Notes under the pieces: generated by a model | The model's database searches: none | Seen by the model: the letters and a program-made list of their open reading frames with translations, nothing else | What the model was told of the DNA's origin: nothing | Part shown: piece by piece, positions 53,610-61,730 of the stretch | Position numbering within the stretch: the stretch's first letter is position 1 | Layout of the letters: every line of letters begins with the position of its first letter | NCBI RefSeq assembly: GCF_003574295.1 | Contig: NZ_BHGK01000001.1 | Coordinates: 372,001 to 436,000 of the forward strand | DNA from: Mediterraneibacter butyricigenes | GTDB lineage: Bacteria; Bacillota; Clostridia; Lachnospirales; Lachnospiraceae | Direction of reading: 5' to 3' | Length of the DNA stretch: 64,000 bases | Made by a program: the position numbers and the translations under genes

Positions 53610-53753
53610 TTATTTACAGTGCTCGCAAGTCTGATTTCCCACAGTACAAGAAGTCTTACATGCTGACTGGCAAGATGTCTGACATTCTCCGCATCCGCCT
53701 TTTTTTACTGTATGGTTCAGAGTCTGCGTATTTAATGTCTTAATATGCTTCAT
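53610..53753 (-). CDS. scfA: SCIFF ribosomal peptide precursor
   Basis: 47 residues, MKHIKTLNTQTLNHTV at the start, then KKGGCGECQTSCQSACKTSC and the tail TVGNQTCEHCK. SCIFF peptides (six cysteines in forty-five residues) are the most widespread clostridial RiPP precursor; the mature role is unknown. This one has seven cysteines (21, 24, 28, 32, 36, 43, 46): the usual six plus one three residues after the last. ATG at 53753 has AGGAGGG upstream. Its maturase gene scfB follows. Confidence 0.94.
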   Translation of the reverse strand: MKHIKTLNTQTLNHTVKKGGCGECQTSCQSACKTSCTVGNQTCEHCK

Positions 53754-53827
53754 CTTCGTCCCTCCTATGTTTTTCAAACTATTCTTATATAGTATAGCAC
53801 ATGCCCTTTGGATTGGAAAGACTTTTT

Positions 53828-54370
53828 TTATGTCAGCTGACATCCCAGGAACCGTGCCGTTGCTCTCGCAATCTTCAGTTCGGCTTTCCCAAATTTCTGC
53901 TCCTCTTCCCGGTTCAGAAAAACAATGGCACCTACCGCATCTCCGTCGCTGATCACCGGTGTGATCACTTCCTCGCAAAACTGCGGATCCTCCACTGTGA
54001 TCTTGCAGAATTCTTTGCTCTCTTCTTCCGCAAAGACCTGTTTTCTCTCGGAAATTACTTCTCTTAACTGCTCCGTCACATAATTTTCTTCCATCTGTTT
54101 CTTGCCGGCTCCTGCCACTGCAATCACCGTATCATTGTCCGTGATACAGACGGTACAGCCCAGTGACTCTGCCAGGCTCTGTGCATACTGGGTGACTGCC
54201 GTTCCGAATCCTCCGACCGGAGAATATTTTTTCAGAACAACCATCCCTTCCCGGTCCGTAAAGATTTCCAGTGGGTCCCCCTCTCTGATTTTTAACGTCT
54301 TACGTATTTCTTTCGGAATCACGATCCGTCCCAGATCATCGATCCGCCGGACAATCCCCGTTGCTTTCAT
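53828..54370 (-). CDS. spoVT: Stage V sporulation protein T
   Basis: 180 residues from ATG at 54370. SpoVT is a tetrameric regulator in the forespore. N-terminal AbrB swapped-hairpin DNA-binding domain (1-50: ATGIVRRIDDLGRIVIPKEI) and a C-terminal GAF-like domain (about 55-180). AGGAGGAA lies 11 nt upstream of the chosen start; a form from 54433 adds 21 residues not seen in the family. Its presence is direct evidence of a spore former. Confidence 0.95.
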   Translation of the reverse strand: MKATGIVRRIDDLGRIVIPKEIRKTLKIREGDPLEIFTDREGMVVLKKYSPVGGFGTAVTQYAQSLAESLGCTVCITDNDTVIAVAGAGKKQMEENYVTEQLREVISERKQVFAEEESKEFCKITVEDPQFCEEVITPVISDGDAVGAIVFLNREEEQKFGKAELKIARATARFLGCQLT

Positions 54371-54495
54371 ATGCTGAATTTCCTCCTGCTTTTCGTTATA
54401 TTTTCCCATATTTCTGATGCTTCTGTTTTTCATTTTCCAGCTTTAAACTGTATGGGTAGTATGTGGAAATCCGGGAAATTTATGCGAAATTCCCT

Positions 54496-54972
54496 TTAAG
54501 ATTCGTTTACCAGCTTTCCGGTCATATGCTCCGGGATCAGTTCCAGGCACCAGGTGGCTTCCAGATATTTTCGAAGTTCTTCCTTTATATATTCCTGATC
54601 TTCCGTAAACTTCAAGCACAGATTCTCGCAGATTTTTTTCTTCACCTCTGCATCCTCCAGCACTTTCATTCTGCCGAAGACCACCACGCTTTTGATATTC
54701 AGCGCCCACTCGCCTTCTTTTCTGTAACCTTCATCATGGACACAAAAAGAAACTTTATCGCATTTCTCTATGGCATCGATCTTATGGCCTTCTTTTGCTC
54801 CGTGAAAATAGAGATGCCCGTTTTCTTCACAGTACCAGTGGGTCATCGGGATTCCGTACGGATATCCGTCATCTCCCAACATCGAGAGGATTCCTCTCGG
54901 TTCCTGCTTTAAAATTTCCACACACTCTTCCGTTGTCAGTTGTTGCTTTTTTCTTCGCATTTCTCTAAACAT
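54496..54972 (-). CDS. Pyridoxamine 5'-phosphate oxidase-related (Nim-like) protein
   Basis: 158 residues forming a split-barrel FMN-binding fold: MRRKKQQLTTEECVEIL at the N-terminus, GILSMLGDDGYPYGIPMTHWY and HGAKEGHKIDAI. This group includes NimA-like nitroimidazole proteins and many uncharacterised clostridial flavoproteins; the substrate is not known. ATG at 54972 has AGGAG upstream. The remnant of a YbaK/ProX gene ends just upstream, so the gene lies at the edge of a decayed stretch. Confidence 0.87.
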   Translation of the reverse strand: MFREMRRKKQQLTTEECVEILKQEPRGILSMLGDDGYPYGIPMTHWYCEENGHLYFHGAKEGHKIDAIEKCDKVSFCVHDEGYRKEGEWALNIKSVVVFGRMKVLEDAEVKKKICENLCLKFTEDQEYIKEELRKYLEATWCLELIPEHMTGKLVNES

Positions 54973-55004
54973 TTTGCTCTTACTCCTGTTCCGGTTTCTT
55001 TTTC

Positions 55005-55166
55005 CTGATTATAGCACAAAAACAACGTTTTTACCGTTTTCATCTGAAGCTTCGCATCAATCGCCTCACAATCCTCCATGGTAATCGCTTCCTCTGTATC
55101 TACACGTTCATATGGAATCTCCAGTTGTTCCAGACATTCATCCTTTCCATCACAATGTATTTCTGT
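55005..55166 (-). pseudogene. Remnant of YbaK/EbsC (ProX-type aminoacyl-tRNA deacylase) gene
   Basis: An open frame of 54 codons reads DECLEQLEIPYERVDTEEA, then ITMEDCEAIDAKL and TVKTLFLCYNQ, close to the N-terminal part of bacterial ProX/YbaK proteins, which clear mischarged tRNA-Pro or tRNA-Cys. The frame has no start codon with a ribosome site and ends after about one third of the domain, running into the start of the PPOX-like gene. I judge it a remnant left by deletion. Confidence 0.7.
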
Positions 55167-55246
55167 TCATCTTGCTTCTTTTCTCTCAAAAGCGTATCAT
55201 GTATGCAAGGATAACAAAAGTGAATTTTTCAGATGATCCGTCCTGA

Positions 55247-55506
55247 TCATTTAGTTTTCGAATTTCTGTTATGGGATTCTTCCGGCAAGTGCAAAATCAC
55301 ATAGTCCCAGAACAGCTCCGCCGAAGGCGTCTGGTGACGTGATGCTGCCAGTCCGATCCCGATTTCTTCCGTTGAAGCAATTGAAAGCCAGCCTCTTTTT
55401 CCAGCGTCATCATGCTCCGACTGATTCCCGACAGCGTATATCCCAGCTTTTCTGCCGCAGCCGTCATACTTTTTTCCCGCAGAACTTCTGTCAGTTCCTG
55501 CACCTT
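55247..55506 (-). pseudogene. LysR-family regulator remnant (internal deletion, frameshift)
   Basis: Minus strand. LTEVLREKSMTAAAEKLGY and SGISRSMMTLEKEAGFQLL are a LysR helix-turn-helix, lacking the first ~10 residues. In a different frame at once after it comes IGIGLAASRHQTPSAELFW and DYVILHL, the C-terminal end of a LysR effector domain. About 200 residues between are missing. It abuts, head to head, the MATE remnant at 55.5 kb. Confidence 0.72.
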
Positions 55507-56508
55507 TCCCTGCCTTTGATCTTCGGAAATATCTTGCAACAGTTTTACAACACGATCGACGCTTTTGTGGTCGGCTATTTTTCCGGCACCGATGATTTGC
55601 CGCCATCGGGATTGCCGGCCGCTTTTTTATATAACATGTACGCAGCCGCACTGCGCGCTTCCGGGGACACCGTTGCTGCACTTTGGATCCTGGCTGCTTC
55701 CATTTTCTCCAACCTGCTGTTGGATCTTCTCTTTGTGGCATATTTTCACGATGGAATCGCAGGTGCTGCCAAAGCCACTGCACTGACACTGTTCTTTGCC
55801 GCTTTCCTGTGTATTGCCTATCTGTTTCACTCCCACCGGAAATTTCTGTTCCAAAAAAAAGACTGCATCTTAAGATTGTCTATGATCTACACAACCTTAA
55901 AATGCAGCCTTATCACTTTCCTTCATCAGGCCAGCCTTTATATCGGGAAGGCCCTGGTCCAGGGAACTGTCAATACCGGAGGAACCGAGCTGATCTCTGC
56001 CTACACAGCCGGCACCCGGATCGAAGGATTTGCCAATTCTTTCGGGGACAGTACCTCTGCCGCTACTTCCGTCCTGATCTCCCAGAACTACGGAGCCGGT
56101 AACAGACAACGGGTCAAGCAGACCTTCCTACACAGTCTGAAATCCACCCTTACTCTGGGGATTCTCTGTGGACTTCTTTTATCGGTAACCGCTCCTCTTT
56201 CCATCCGGCTCATGATCGGTACCTCTCAGGCAATCGCTTTTTCCCGTGCAGTTCATTACCTGCGCTTTATTGCATGGTTCTATCCCTTATGCTTCATCGG
56301 CGGAACCTTCACCGGACACTTTAACGGAATCAGTAAAATGATATTCACCCTGTGCGGCACTCTGTTGCAAATTGTCCTTCGGGTCATCCTGTCCGCCTCT
56401 TTCTTCCCCGGTATGCAGTTAAATGCTGTTGCACTTGCCACCGGACTCGGCTGGTTCCTTGCCGTCTCCTTCTGGAGCATCTGCTATCTGATGCGGCATC
56501 AACGATAA
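55494..56508 (+). pseudogene. MATE transporter remnant with internal deletion
   Basis: Plus strand. LSLPLIFGNILQQFYNTIDA and FVVGYFSG match helix 1 of MATE proteins near their N-terminus. The chain then jumps within a few residues to PAAFLYNMYAAALRASGDT, which in intact proteins comes about 75-80 residues later. The rest of the second half follows to a stop at 56508. The part before 55494 in this frame is antisense to the LysR remnant. Loss of about three membrane helices makes function unlikely. Confidence 0.75.
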
Positions 56509-56516
56509 TATCCGCC

Positions 56517-59135
56517 CTATTCGCGATTGGTTTTGCAGCACCGATACAACGTATCCAGCAGTTTTTCCAGATTCATCGGCTTTGCCAGATGCTCATTCAT
56601 ACCCGCATCCATAGATTTCTTTACATCTTCACTGAATGCGTTGGCTGTCATGGCTATGATTGGAATCGCCTTTGCGTCCGGCCGCTCCATTCCACGGATC
56701 ATGGATGCTGCTTCCACTCCGTTCATGACCGGCATCTGGATATCCATCAGGATCGCATCATACGTTCCCTCTTCAGAACCTGCAAATTTTTCTACACAGA
56801 CCCGTCCGTCCTCTGCCCGTTCACAGGAAATCTGTTTCATGGCAAGTAATTCCTCTGCCACCTCATAATTCAGATCATTGTCTTCTGCAATCAGAAGATG
56901 CAGACCGACGCAGGCCGCCTCGATTTTGCAACGATGTTCTCCGTTTGCCTGTCCTGACCCTTCTTTTGTTAATCTTTCTGGACAGGCCACTTCAAATTCC
57001 AATTGGAATCTGGTTCCTTTTTCCGGCACACTCTTCACCGAGATCTTGCCGTCCATCAGATCCACCAACTGTTTGACGATGCTTAAACCAAGACCGCTTC
57101 CCCTCACCTGGTTGACTCTGGTATCTACCGCCCGCGTAAATTTATGATACATTTCCTTCATGTAAGCCGTCGTCATCCCGATTCCGGTGTCCTCGATCAC
57201 CGAAATAAATTTTACCACACCTTCCTTTTCCGACGGTTCCTCGTACATTTCAAAGGTAACCTTTCCACCATCCGGTGTATATTTCACGGCATTGGACAGA
57301 AGATTTACATAAATCTGCTTGAGTCGAAAAGCATCGATCCATACATATTCCCTGAAAATGTCATGCTTCTTTCCAGACAGTTCCAGATTTTTCCTGCCTT
57401 TTGTATTCTGAATAATGTCCATACATTCGTCATACAGCTTCAGCACATTTGTCTCCTGCGGTTCATTTCGCATCTGTCCATTCTCAATCTGAGTAAGATC
57501 TAGCACATCGTCTGCCAGTTGCTGCAGATATTTTCCAGCGGCTTCAATCTTTTCAAATGCATCCTTCACTTTCTCATGCTGTTCCAGATTCTCTTTTGCA
57601 ATTCTGGTAAAACCAAGCATCGCATTTAGAGGCGTCCGGATATCATGCGCCATACGAGACAAAAACTCCGTCTTTGCTGCATTGGCTCGACTTGCCTCTT
57701 CTGCAATCGCAATCCAGTTCTGTTCTCTTCGCTTGCTGTCGCTGATAATCCTTGTCACATACAGCACATTCACCGTCCGACCAGAGAAATCACGTTTTTT
57801 CACCACAAATCTCGCTATGTGCCAGTTTCCATCTGTTGCCAGATATTCCATGGCAAGGGTTTCTTCTTCACTGAGCCTGTCTGCCAGTGTCGTAAGATCA
57901 AAAAATTTCCGCACCCTGTCCCGATACTCGGTTGCCACGAAATTCTCACAGATTTCCACCATCTTAGATGAAGCTTCTCCTGAATTTCCAGTCAGTCTGT
58001 GGATCTCGTTTTCGCTGGAAACCTCTTCATAAAAATCTCTTTCCAGATCAATCCGAAAAATAGAGACATAAATCTTACTGATCGCCGAAATAATTTCATT
58101 GCTAAGCTTCGTTTCTTCCAACGCAACTTCCAGTTCATTCTGTCTCCTGCGCTCCTGTGCCACAATATCGTCCACATTTCGGAAACCCAACATCATTCTC
58201 ACGGAACCTTCCTCCGGTTCCATACAGACCGCATACGCTTCAAAATATTTAATCCGTCCATCCTCCATTCTGGTTCGATAACGGAACGCACATCGCTCTC
58301 TCTTTTTAAACTCCCGCTCCAGATAGGTGCGATCCAGCCTTCTGATAAAGTCCTGCCGGTTAGATGCATCCACAAATTTCTCAGCATACATGGAAATTGC
58401 TGCATCATAATTGGTGATCTCCCGCTCTGCCTGCCATCTGAAACTGGATGCAATCTGTTCATTTGCCAGTTTTAAGACTCTGGCTCTTCCATCCCCCAGA
58501 TTCACCGCATACACAGCAATATAATCCCGGCTTAACACACTTAAATATTCCTGATCCTGTCTCAGTTCGATCCGGTTTTCATCCAGCTTTTTGTCCTGCC
58601 GGTAACCAGACCAGATACTTCCCAGATGTCCACCCACCAGCTCCAGCATGTTAATAAAGATATTGACTTCATCTATCCTCGGATTATCCAGACCGATAAA
58701 GCCGCTGAGCTGTTTTTTCCAGAAAATCGGAAACGAAATTTCTGTAACTATATCCTGAAAAGAAAGGAGCTCATATTCCGAAGGCATCGTAACTCTTATA
58801 ACCTCCAGATCTGGGATTACCACACTTTTTCCTTCTTTAAATAACTGATACCAGCAGGGCATCTCTTCTGCATGAATCTTCTGAAGATTCTGGATCTGAG
58901 GTAATACACCTTCTGCACACCACTCATAGGTATTGGTATATACTTTCTCATTTTCTAATGCTTCAAATATATAGGCTCTTCCTGCCCCGGTATAGTCTCC
59001 CAGCGCCTGAAGAAGCCGATTGATCTCCTTTTCACTCGCCTCCAGACTGTCCGCCCGATCGATCAGAACCAGTTGCTGAAAGATTAGTTCCAGATCCTGA
59101 AGATGTGCTTTCGTAAAATCTTTCGATTGATTCAT
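56517..59135 (-). CDS. Hybrid sensor histidine kinase/response regulator
   Basis: 872 residues, no membrane segments, so a cytosolic sensor. Order: GAF-like domain (about 15-180), PAS-like regions (about 200-325 and 345-470), HisKA with the phosphorylated His at about 498 (SRMAHDIRTPLNAMLGF), HATPase (about 600-720; NAVKYTPDGG, DTGIGM, GSGLGLSIVKQLVD), and a C-terminal receiver (about 750-870; LLIAEDNDLNYE, phospho-Asp in ILMDIQMPVMNG, final Lys in HLAKPM). Output domains are absent, so the partner lies elsewhere. Start ATG at 59135 has AAAGGA 15 nt upstream. It stands alone beside the decayed patch. Confidence 0.92.
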   Translation of the reverse strand: MNQSKDFTKAHLQDLELIFQQLVLIDRADSLEASEKEINRLLQALGDYTGAGRAYIFEALENEKVYTNTYEWCAEGVLPQIQNLQKIHAEEMPCWYQLFKEGKSVVIPDLEVIRVTMPSEYELLSFQDIVTEISFPIFWKKQLSGFIGLDNPRIDEVNIFINMLELVGGHLGSIWSGYRQDKKLDENRIELRQDQEYLSVLSRDYIAVYAVNLGDGRARVLKLANEQIASSFRWQAEREITNYDAAISMYAEKFVDASNRQDFIRRLDRTYLEREFKKRERCAFRYRTRMEDGRIKYFEAYAVCMEPEEGSVRMMLGFRNVDDIVAQERRRQNELEVALEETKLSNEIISAISKIYVSIFRIDLERDFYEEVSSENEIHRLTGNSGEASSKMVEICENFVATEYRDRVRKFFDLTTLADRLSEEETLAMEYLATDGNWHIARFVVKKRDFSGRTVNVLYVTRIISDSKRREQNWIAIAEEASRANAAKTEFLSRMAHDIRTPLNAMLGFTRIAKENLEQHEKVKDAFEKIEAAGKYLQQLADDVLDLTQIENGQMRNEPQETNVLKLYDECMDIIQNTKGRKNLELSGKKHDIFREYVWIDAFRLKQIYVNLLSNAVKYTPDGGKVTFEMYEEPSEKEGVVKFISVIEDTGIGMTTAYMKEMYHKFTRAVDTRVNQVRGSGLGLSIVKQLVDLMDGKISVKSVPEKGTRFQLEFEVACPERLTKEGSGQANGEHRCKIEAACVGLHLLIAEDNDLNYEVAEELLAMKQISCERAEDGRVCVEKFAGSEEGTYDAILMDIQMPVMNGVEAASMIRGMERPDAKAIPIIAMTANAFSEDVKKSMDAGMNEHLAKPMNLEKLLDTLYRCCKTNRE

Positions 59136-59344
59136 AAATATCTATCACAATTCCTTTCGTACTTTTCCTGAGTTTCTTCTTAATAAACGTATATTTTTTT
59201 AAATTAAAAATGCTTGAACAAGCCAAAAACTCCACTTTCTTACATTGTCAATTATATCATCACTCAAAGCACATCATCAATTCCGTCCACGCCGGAAATC
59301 ATGCCATTCAGGAAACCATCATTTCCGAAGTCCTTAAAATCACC

Positions 59345-59734
59345 TCATGAAAGCATTCCGCCCAGCATCCCGCTTCCGGTACACAAAATCATCGTTACCG
59401 CCATGTTCCAGAGCGATCCGCTCTTTTCGTGATACACACAAAATGAAATCAGAACCATCAACAGGAAATAAAGAAAACCGGAAAGAATTCCCCAGAGAAA
59501 CTTTCTGGTTTTCATCCGTTTTCCCAGAAGAAATCCCCCTGCAAAGTTCGACAAAATATAAATCCCAACGATTCCTCCTGTCACCATCTCCTCAGATATC
59601 CTGAATTTGTAAAGCAACACCGAAAACAGCAGTAAAAATCCTGCCGTGATCCCATACGACACCAACAATGTTTTCACCACCGAAGACGCCAGATCGATTC
59701 CCTGCCTCTTTTCTTTTTTTCCCATACTTTCCAT
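59345..59734 (-). CDS. TIGR04086 family membrane protein
   Basis: 129 residues with four hydrophobic segments (about 15-40, 47-65, 72-95, 100-128). The GGIVGIYILSNFAGGFLLGK segment and the pattern of small residues match TIGR04086, a clostridial family of unknown role often found near scfA or secDF. ATG at 59734 has GAGGTGG upstream. The long open frame upstream of this start is antisense to yqeY and is not coding. Confidence 0.85.
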   Translation of the reverse strand: MESMGKKEKRQGIDLASSVVKTLLVSYGITAGFLLLFSVLLYKFRISEEMVTGGIVGIYILSNFAGGFLLGKRMKTRKFLWGILSGFLYFLLMVLISFCVYHEKSGSLWNMAVTMILCTGSGMLGGMLS

Positions 59735-59795
59735 TTTTCCACCTCGTCCACTTCCTTTTTTCATATCTATGCATCCCACAATTATTTCATGCCAC

Positions 59796-59824
59796 TTGTC
59801 AAGAACCCTCTCCCCTGTTAAAAT
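59796..59824 (+). promoter_or_regulatory. Promoter of yqeY
   Basis: TTGTCA (59796-59801), 17-nt spacer, TAAAAT (59819-59824), about 35 nt before the ATG. Confidence 0.75.
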
Positions 59825-59858
59825 AAATGCAGACCGTAAAAAGACTGGAGGAGATAAT

Positions 59859-60305
59859 ATGGGCAAAATTGAAGAAGTAAGAGGCGAAATGGTCAAAGCC
59901 ATGAAAGCAAAGGACAAGGAACGCAAAGACAGCCTGTCCGCACTTCTTTCCGCATTAAAAAACAAAGCCATTGATAAACGGGAAGATCTGACCCCGGAAG
60001 AAGAGGGACAGGTTATCTTAAAAGAGATCAAACAGGCAAAGGAAAGTCTGGAAATGACACCGGCTGATCGTACCGATCTGATCGAAGAATACCAGAAACG
60101 AATCGCTGTTTTCGAAGAATTTGCACCGAAAATGATGGACGAGACCGAGATCAAAGCCGTCATTGACGAAGTATTGGCTACTCTCGGAATTGATACCCCG
60201 ACTGCCAAAGACAAAGGACGCATCATGAAAGAACTGATGCCAAAAGTCAAAGGAAAAGCAGACGGCAAACTGGTGAACCAGATTGTGGGAGAACTGTTGA
60301 AGTAA
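59859..60305 (+). CDS. yqeY: GatB/YqeY domain protein
   Basis: 148 residues of the YqeY family: helical N-terminal part (MGKIEEVRGEMVKAMKAKDK, RKDSLSALLSALKNK) and a GatB tail-like C-terminal domain (ADGKLVNQIVGELLK). YqeY resembles the tail of GatB that recognises tRNA-Asn/Gln, but stand-alone YqeY has no proven role. ATG at 59859 has a very strong GGAGGAG site. It has its own promoter, with a terminator after a palindromic repeat. Confidence 0.92.
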   Translation: MGKIEEVRGEMVKAMKAKDKERKDSLSALLSALKNKAIDKREDLTPEEEGQVILKEIKQAKESLEMTPADRTDLIEEYQKRIAVFEEFAPKMMDETEIKAVIDEVLATLGIDTPTAKDKGRIMKELMPKVKGKADGKLVNQIVGELLK

Positions 60306-60313
60306 TCCTTATC

Positions 60314-60374
60314 CTCCCGCAAAAGGTTGCAACGGGAACCTTTTGCGGGAGTTAAAGGTGTATTCCTATAACTC
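60314..60374. repeat. Dispersed palindromic repeat, copy E (minimal perfect hairpin)
   Basis: Perfect 15-bp arms, CTCCCGCAAAAGGTT (60314-60328) and its complement (60337-60351), with an 8-nt loop GCAACGGG. The right flank TTAAAGGTGTATTCCTATAA mirrors the left flank of copy B. Lies 9 nt after the yqeY stop. Confidence 0.85.
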
Positions 60375-60401
60375 ACATATGAAATTTGTTTTAAAAAGAT
60401 T

Positions 60402-60444
60402 AAACCGCCTTCAGCCCTTTATTTTCAAGGGCTGAAGGCGGTTT
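60402..60444 (+). terminator. Bidirectional terminator between yqeY and prsA
   Basis: Perfect 18-bp arms (60402-60419 and 60427-60444), AAACCGCC on the outer left side and GGCGGTTT on the right, 7-nt loop. Confidence 0.9.
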
Positions 60445-60519
60445 AATCAACACGTTTTTTATTTTCCAGATTATAAACAGATGGGACAAAACATTACCTT
60501 ATAACCATCTCACGCACTC

Positions 60520-60593
60520 CGAAAAAAGGGTTGCATAAGGGAACAGCCACAGCCCGGGTACTTCCTGAGAGTAAGCGTTAGCGTAGCTCGAAG
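60520..60593. repeat. Dispersed palindromic repeat, copy F (left part)
   Basis: AAAAAAGGGTTGCATAAGGG then GTACTTCCTGAGAGTAAGCG and GTAGCTCGAAG, aligned throughout with the left two thirds of copy A (3295-3366). It ends one base before the prsA stop codon, so the right part has been lost or is replaced by the prsA 3' end. Confidence 0.75.
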
Positions 60594-60594
60594 G

Positions 60595-61662
60595 TTAGTT
60601 GTTTGTAGCATTCTGATCGGAGCCTACTGCGTAGTCCTCCTCTTCTTCCTGTTTCAATGTCACTCCCTGATCGATAAAACTGATCTTTTCCCAGACTTTC
60701 TTGTGAAGCTTCACCGTAGTGTCTTTCTTCCATTTCTTCAGAAGAGAATCGTACCGATCTGTCTTTCTCTTCTCTACGATCTCTGTCTTCTTCGCATCGG
60801 TTGCTTCTCTGTCTAAAAGGCTGGTCAGCTTGACTACATAACATCCACTGTCTGTCTCGATCAGATCAGAGACCTGACCTTCTTCCATGGAATCTGCTGC
60901 CTTTACCACATCTGCATCCGGGCTTGTACTGTCAGAATCGAAAGTCGCAGTCTGCACTTCCAGATCAGCTTCCTGTGCTGCAGCATCCAAGTCTGTATTA
61001 CCAGCTGCCTGAAGCTGGTTCACAAAATTCTGCGCGGTTTCTTTTACAAGTGCCTTCTCATCATCTGTCATGGCACTTGTCGTTCCGTCTGTACCTGTCT
61101 TGGTATAGGAAAAGGTCACATACTCCATCTGTTTCTGTGCGGCTTCCTCGTCCGTTACATTTTCATCGACACCCGATTTCATCGCCGGCTCCATCTTATT
61201 CTGGATCGTCAAAAGTGTCAGAACACGCTCTACATTTTCCTCATCGCCGGATACAATCTCCTTGTCGGCAAGTGCATTATTTTCCACAAACTCTTTTGCC
61301 GCACTGGTGATCTTTTCCTTTTCTTCTTTGGAAAGTTCCACATTATAATCTTTCATGTGGTCTTCCATCAGATACATATTCTCCAGATTCTCAATCAGAG
61401 TATCTTTGACCTGAGATTCGTAAGTTACGCCATCACTCAGTTCTGTCTCCCACATATTATCGCCCATAAATCCTGAGTAGTAGGTCTCAAACTGTGCCTG
61501 CTGCATTCTGGCATAAAAGTTTGCCACTCCTGCTGTGATCTTATCTTCTCCAACTTCCGCAACCACTTCTGAATCGTTGAGTTTTCCGCATCCGCCAAGT
61601 ACTACGGTACTTAAAACTGCCACAGAAGCTGCCAGAAATATTTTACGCTTTAGGTTTTTCAT
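60595..61662 (-). CDS. prsA: PrsA-like foldase lipoprotein (parvulin-type peptidyl-prolyl isomerase)
   Basis: 355 residues from ATG at 61662. Lipoprotein signal ending VVLGGC (Cys25), SurA-like N-terminal helical region (about 30-180), a parvulin-type domain (about 195-300; KQMEYVTFSYTKTG and DSMEEGQVSDLIETDSGCYVVKL), and an acidic, Asn-rich tail. PrsA folds exported proteins at the outer face of the membrane. AGGAGG lies 13 nt upstream; a form from 61704 adds 14 residues. It follows mfd, the common clostridial order. Confidence 0.9.
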   Translation of the reverse strand: MKNLKRKIFLAASVAVLSTVVLGGCGKLNDSEVVAEVGEDKITAGVANFYARMQQAQFETYYSGFMGDNMWETELSDGVTYESQVKDTLIENLENMYLMEDHMKDYNVELSKEEKEKITSAAKEFVENNALADKEIVSGDEENVERVLTLLTIQNKMEPAMKSGVDENVTDEEAAQKQMEYVTFSYTKTGTDGTTSAMTDDEKALVKETAQNFVNQLQAAGNTDLDAAAQEADLEVQTATFDSDSTSPDADVVKAADSMEEGQVSDLIETDSGCYVVKLTSLLDREATDAKKTEIVEKRKTDRYDSLLKKWKKDTTVKLHKKVWEKISFIDQGVTLKQEEEEDYAVGSDQNATNN

Positions 61663-61730
61663 GTTATTTATCTTTCCTCCAGATTTTATCCGCTTTCCGG
61701 ACATTTTGTCTATATTATATCCTTTTTCTT

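Noticed and set aside
59209-59349. 46-codon plus-strand frame starting MLEQAKNSTFLH
   Set aside because: No ribosome site or promoter, overlaps the end of the TIGR04086 gene, and I recognise no family. It may be a remnant but cannot be supported.
59735-60376. Long minus-strand frame (start MSYRNTPLTPAKG) ahead of the TIGR04086 gene
   Set aside because: It is antisense to yqeY, which has a promoter, strong ribosome site and family homology. Its first residues come from repeat copy E.
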